Assembly (NCBI RefSeq): GCF_009909195.1
Contig: NZ_JAAAMU010000001.1
Coordinates: 124,001-188,000, forward strand
Direction: 5' to 3'
Source of the DNA: Paenibacillus sacheonensis
GTDB lineage: Bacteria; Bacillota; Bacilli; Paenibacillales; Paenibacillaceae
DNA: 64,000 nucleotides
Positions 61,161 through 64,000 of this stretch are shown one piece after another; position 1 is the first letter of the stretch; each line of letters starts with the position of its first letter. Position numbers and translations under genes: made by a program. Below the pieces are notes generated by a model. That model was not told where the DNA came from, made no database searches, and saw only the letters and a program-made list of their open reading frames with translations.

Positions 61161-63230
61161 ATGGTACAGAGCTTATGGGATCACGCGAAAGCATCGGAGC
61201 TTCAAGGAGGACTTGAGCAGCTCGTCTACCGTTCCAACATCATCGGCGCCGACCGCCGCGTCTGCAACTGGGGCGGAGGCAACACGTCCAGCAAAACGAC
61301 GGTCACGGATTTCCGCGGCCGCGAAATCGAAGTCATGTACGTCAAAGGAAGCGGTTCCGACCTGGCGTCGATGAAAGCCGGCAATTTCACGGGGCTGCGC
61401 ATGGAAGATATCCGTCCGCTGTTCGAGCGCGACGAGATGTCCGACGAAGATATGGTCGCCTACCTCGCGAACTGCATGATCGACGGCAAGCACCCGCGCG
61501 CTTCGATCGAGACGCTGCTGCACGCGTTCCTGCCGTTCAAGCATGTCGATCATACGCATCCCGATTCCATTATCAGCCTGTGCTGCGCCGACAACGGCAA
61601 GCAGCTGGCCAAAGAAATTTTCGGCAACCGCTTCGTATGGGTGCCTTATGTACGTCCCGGCTTCACGCTGTCCAAGATGATCGCCCAAGGCGTACTCGAT
61701 AACCCGAACGCCGAGCTCGTCCTGATGGAGAAGCACGGTCTCGTCACGTGGGGCGAGACAAGCGAGGAAGCTTACGCGCAAACGATCAAAATCATCAGCG
61801 AAGCCGAAGCCTTCATCGAAGCGCGCGTGAACGAAGCGAAGCTGTTCGGCGGCGTGAAGCATGCGTCATTGGAAGCCGGCGTTCGCAGAAGCATCGCTTC
61901 CCAGGTCATGCCGACTATTCGCGGAGCTGTCAGCGACGTGAAGAAAATGATCCTTACGTTCGACGACGAAGCGGACGTGCTGACTTTCGTCGGCGGCTCG
62001 GATTCCCCGGCGCTGTCCCAAGTCGGCGCCGCTTGCCCGGATCACCTCGTGCATACGAAGGTCGTTCCGCTCTTCGTCGACTGGACGCCGAATGCGGATG
62101 ACATCGAAGGCCTGAAAGCCATTTTGGCGGAAAGCATCGCGGCTTACAAGAAACAATACGAAGCTTACTTCGAGCGCAACAAGAACGAAGGCGACGTCAT
62201 GTTCGAAGCGGCGCCGCGCGTCATTCTGATCCCGGGCGTCGGCATGATCAACACGGGCAAGAGCTGGTCGAACTCCAAGGTCAGCGGAGCGCTCTATCAC
62301 CGCGCGATCGCGGTCATGCGCGGCGCGACGGCGCTCGGCAGCTTCGTATCGCTGAGCGAGAACGAATCCTTCAACGTCGAATACTGGCCGCTCGAGCTGT
62401 ACAAACTGTCGCTCGCGCCGGCGGAAGCGGAATTCTCCCGCAAAGTCGCGTTCATTACGGGCGGCGCCGGCGGCATCGGCAGCGAAACTGCCCGTCGTCT
62501 CGTATCCGAAGGCGCTCATGTCGTGCTTGCCGACCTAAACCTGGAAGGCGCGGAGCGCGTGGCCGGCGAGATCAACGAGAAGTTCGGCGAAGGCCGCGCG
62601 ACCGCGGTGAAGATGGACGTAACGAGCGAAGAAGCGGTTATGGCTGCCATCGGCGCAACGTCGCTCGCTTACGGCGGTCTGGATATCGTCGTGAACAACG
62701 CGGGTCTTGCAACGTCGAGTCCGTTCGATCAAACGTCCTTGAAGGAATGGAATTTGAACATCAGCGTTCTCGGCACCGGTTACTTCCTCGTTGCCCGCGA
62801 AGCGTTCAAGCTGCTGAAAGAGCAAGGCGTCGGCGGCAACATGGTATTCATCGGCTCCAAGAATTCGGTCTATGCCGGCAAGAGCGCATCGGCCTACAGC
62901 GCGGCGAAAGCGCTGGAAGCGCATCTGGCGCGCTGCATCGCGGCGGAAGGCGGCGAATTCGGCATTCGCGTCAACACGATTCTGCCTGACGCGATTCTTC
63001 AAGGCTCCGCGATCTGGAACGGCAGCTGGCGCAACGAGCGCGCGGCCGCTTACGGCATCGAGCCGGACCAACTGGAAGAGTACTACCGCAAGCGCACGAC
63101 GCTGCTCGTGAACATCTATCCGCGCGACATCGCGGAAGGCATCGCCTTCTTCGCTTCGTCGAAAGCGGACAAGACGACGGGCTGCATGCTGACGATCGAC
63201 GGCGGCGTGCCCGCTGCCTTTACACGATAA
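61161..63230 (+). CDS. rhaEW: Bifunctional L-rhamnulose-1-phosphate aldolase / L-lactaldehyde dehydrogenase
   Basis: A 689-residue fusion. Residues 1-420 are a class II aldolase/adducin domain with NWGGGNTSSK (phosphate/substrate loop), the Zn ligands in HTHPD (from residue 131) and EKHGLVTWG. Residues about 427-689 are an SDR: FITGGAGGIG, NNAGL, Ser of IGSKNS and YSAAK. The aldolase cleaves rhamnulose-1-phosphate to DHAP and lactaldehyde, which the SDR half oxidises. ATG 61161 has GGAGG 8 nt upstream. It leads the operon followed by the ASRT-family protein and rhamnose isomerase. Confidence 0.95.
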   Translation: MVQSLWDHAKASELQGGLEQLVYRSNIIGADRRVCNWGGGNTSSKTTVTDFRGREIEVMYVKGSGSDLASMKAGNFTGLRMEDIRPLFERDEMSDEDMVAYLANCMIDGKHPRASIETLLHAFLPFKHVDHTHPDSIISLCCADNGKQLAKEIFGNRFVWVPYVRPGFTLSKMIAQGVLDNPNAELVLMEKHGLVTWGETSEEAYAQTIKIISEAEAFIEARVNEAKLFGGVKHASLEAGVRRSIASQVMPTIRGAVSDVKKMILTFDDEADVLTFVGGSDSPALSQVGAACPDHLVHTKVVPLFVDWTPNADDIEGLKAILAESIAAYKKQYEAYFERNKNEGDVMFEAAPRVILIPGVGMINTGKSWSNSKVSGALYHRAIAVMRGATALGSFVSLSENESFNVEYWPLELYKLSLAPAEAEFSRKVAFITGGAGGIGSETARRLVSEGAHVVLADLNLEGAERVAGEINEKFGEGRATAVKMDVTSEEAVMAAIGATSLAYGGLDIVVNNAGLATSSPFDQTSLKEWNLNISVLGTGYFLVAREAFKLLKEQGVGGNMVFIGSKNSVYAGKSASAYSAAKALEAHLARCIAAEGGEFGIRVNTILPDAILQGSAIWNGSWRNERAAAYGIEPDQLEEYYRKRTTLLVNIYPRDIAEGIAFFASSKADKTTGCMLTIDGGVPAAFTR

Positions 63231-63248
63231 GAGAGGACGGTGCGGAGC

Positions 63249-63623
63249 ATGCATCAAGCAAGAGGCGAGAAGCATTGGATCATCCCGGACGGATTTATTC
63301 CCCCCAAGAGCGCGCCGGGCGATTACGTGAGCCATGAATCCATCTGCGTGCTGAACTGTTCCTCGGAAGAGGCGCAGCTGCAAATCACCATTTTCTTCGA
63401 AGACCGCGAACCGCTGGAGAACATTTCGGTTGCCGTGGCCGGCAGAAGAACGTATCATATCCGTACCTCGTCCCTCTCGGCGAACGGGGCGTCCATTCCG
63501 GTGGGCGTTCCTTACGCCATCGAGGTGCTGAGCGATATTCCGATCATCGTGCAGTACAGCCGTCTCGACGCCACGCAGGCGGCGAACGCGCTGATGTCCG
63601 TCGTAGCTTACCCTATCAAATAA
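63249..63623 (+). CDS. ASRT (Anabaena sensory rhodopsin transducer) family protein
   Basis: A 124-residue beta-sandwich protein. [65 protein letters not shown] and ALMSVVAYP are the full run of family motifs. The founder binds a microbial rhodopsin in Anabaena, but no rhodopsin gene is present here. Homologues in sugar operons are thought to bind carbohydrates, and a sensor or accessory role in rhamnose use is likely (inference). ATG 63249 preferred, 12 nt behind AGAGGA. It lies 18 nt after rhaEW and 19 nt before rhaA. Confidence 0.92.
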   Translation: MHQARGEKHWIIPDGFIPPKSAPGDYVSHESICVLNCSSEEAQLQITIFFEDREPLENISVAVAGRRTYHIRTSSLSANGASIPVGVPYAIEVLSDIPIIVQYSRLDATQAANALMSVVAYPIK

Positions 63624-63642
63624 GAGCGAAGGAGCAATGATC

Positions 63643-64000
63643 ATGGACCAAAGCATTATTGCGAATTACGAAGCGGCAAAGGCGCTGTACGCGCAGCATG
63701 GAATCGACGTCGACGCCGTGCTGGAGAAGCTCTCCGAAATCAAAATATCGATGCACTGCTGGCAGGGCGACGACGTCCGCGGTTTCTTGAATAAAGATCA
63801 AGCGCTTACAGGCGGCATTTCGGTAACGGGCAACTACCCGGGCGCCGCAAGCACGCCTGCCGAGCTTCGTTCCGATCTGGAGAAAGCGTTCTCGCTTATT
63901 CCGGGCAAGCACAAGGTCAACCTGCATGCGATCTACGTCGATACCGACGAGAAGGTCGAGCTGGACGCGATCGAGCCGAAGCATTTCGAGAAATGGGTAA
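63643..64000 (+). CDS. rhaA: L-rhamnose isomerase, 3'-truncated by the window edge
   Basis: The first 119 residues: [20 protein letters not shown], then [25 protein letters not shown] and [42 protein letters not shown]. This is the N-terminal part of RhaA (about 420 residues), which isomerises rhamnose to rhamnulose with Mn. The metal site lies further on, outside the window. ATG 63643 has AAGGAG at 8 nt; ATG 63637 would be only 2 nt from it. It is the third gene of the rhamnose operon. Confidence 0.95.
   Translation, partial: MDQSIIANYEAAKALYAQHGIDVDAVLEKLSEIKISMHCWQGDDVRGFLNKDQALTGGISVTGNYPGAASTPAELRSDLEKAFSLIPGKHKVNLHAIYVDTDEKVELDAIEPKHFEKWV

Overview
The window reads as chromosomal DNA from a GC-rich, spore-forming, Gram-positive bacterium of the Paenibacillaceae (Paenibacillus/Cohnella-like). 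The evidence is strong AGGAGG-type ribosome sites, frequent TTG/GTG starts, YesM/YesN two-component pairs beside LplB/YtcP-type sugar permeases, an SLH-anchored polysaccharidase, a GerPF-like spore germination protein and CATAnnnTA boxes typical of the mother-cell sporulation sigma factors. No rRNA, tRNA, CRISPR array, intact insertion sequence or phage was recognised. Genes are separated by many clear hairpin terminators.

Layout. 0-9.2 kb: the 3' part of a uvrA-like gene, a polysaccharide deacetylase, a stand-alone trpB on the minus strand, an Idh/MocA oxidoreductase, a half-size FAD oxidoreductase, a PhyH dioxygenase, a fuconolactonase-like amidohydrolase, a GerPF-like gene, and a lipoprotein/ParB-like pair. 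9.3-15.8 kb: a visibly more AT-rich island with three small beta-rich proteins lacking signal peptides (two clearly homologous), a four-Asp-box protein, a GT2 with an internally duplicated and degenerate second domain, a GT4 and a small methyltransferase. Several of these carry sporulation-type promoters. I infer an uncharacterised spore-surface protein and glycosylation module, and it is the best candidate here for an undescribed system.

16-28.5 kb: carbohydrate-acid catabolism under two GntR/FCD regulators. A sugar isomerase/epimerase-fold enzyme, an ApnO-like oxidoisomerase, an Idh/MocA dehydrogenase and an amidohydrolase together resemble an oxidative D-apiose/apionate route. A GH140-type apiosidase candidate lies 8 kb away behind the same TGTATACA operator motif. 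Between them are a nucleoside hydrolase and an SDR/unknown hydrolase/ManD-like operon.

28.6-43.6 kb: a polysaccharide-utilisation locus with YesM/YesN sensors, two permeases, a solute-binding lipoprotein, a 1670-residue SLH-anchored agarase-like protein and a secreted GH26-like enzyme. 43.9-56.6 kb: GDPD-like protein, small acidic protein and SDR, PAP2 protein, a two-component system next to an RND exporter, a frameshifted methyltransferase, MFS exporter, and an AraC regulator divergent from a second PhyH dioxygenase. 56.8-64 kb: GNAT acetyltransferase, orphan phnW, a DeoR regulator, a small membrane protein behind 45-bp tandem repeats, and the start of an L-rhamnose operon (rhaEW, an ASRT-family protein, rhaA), cut by the window end.
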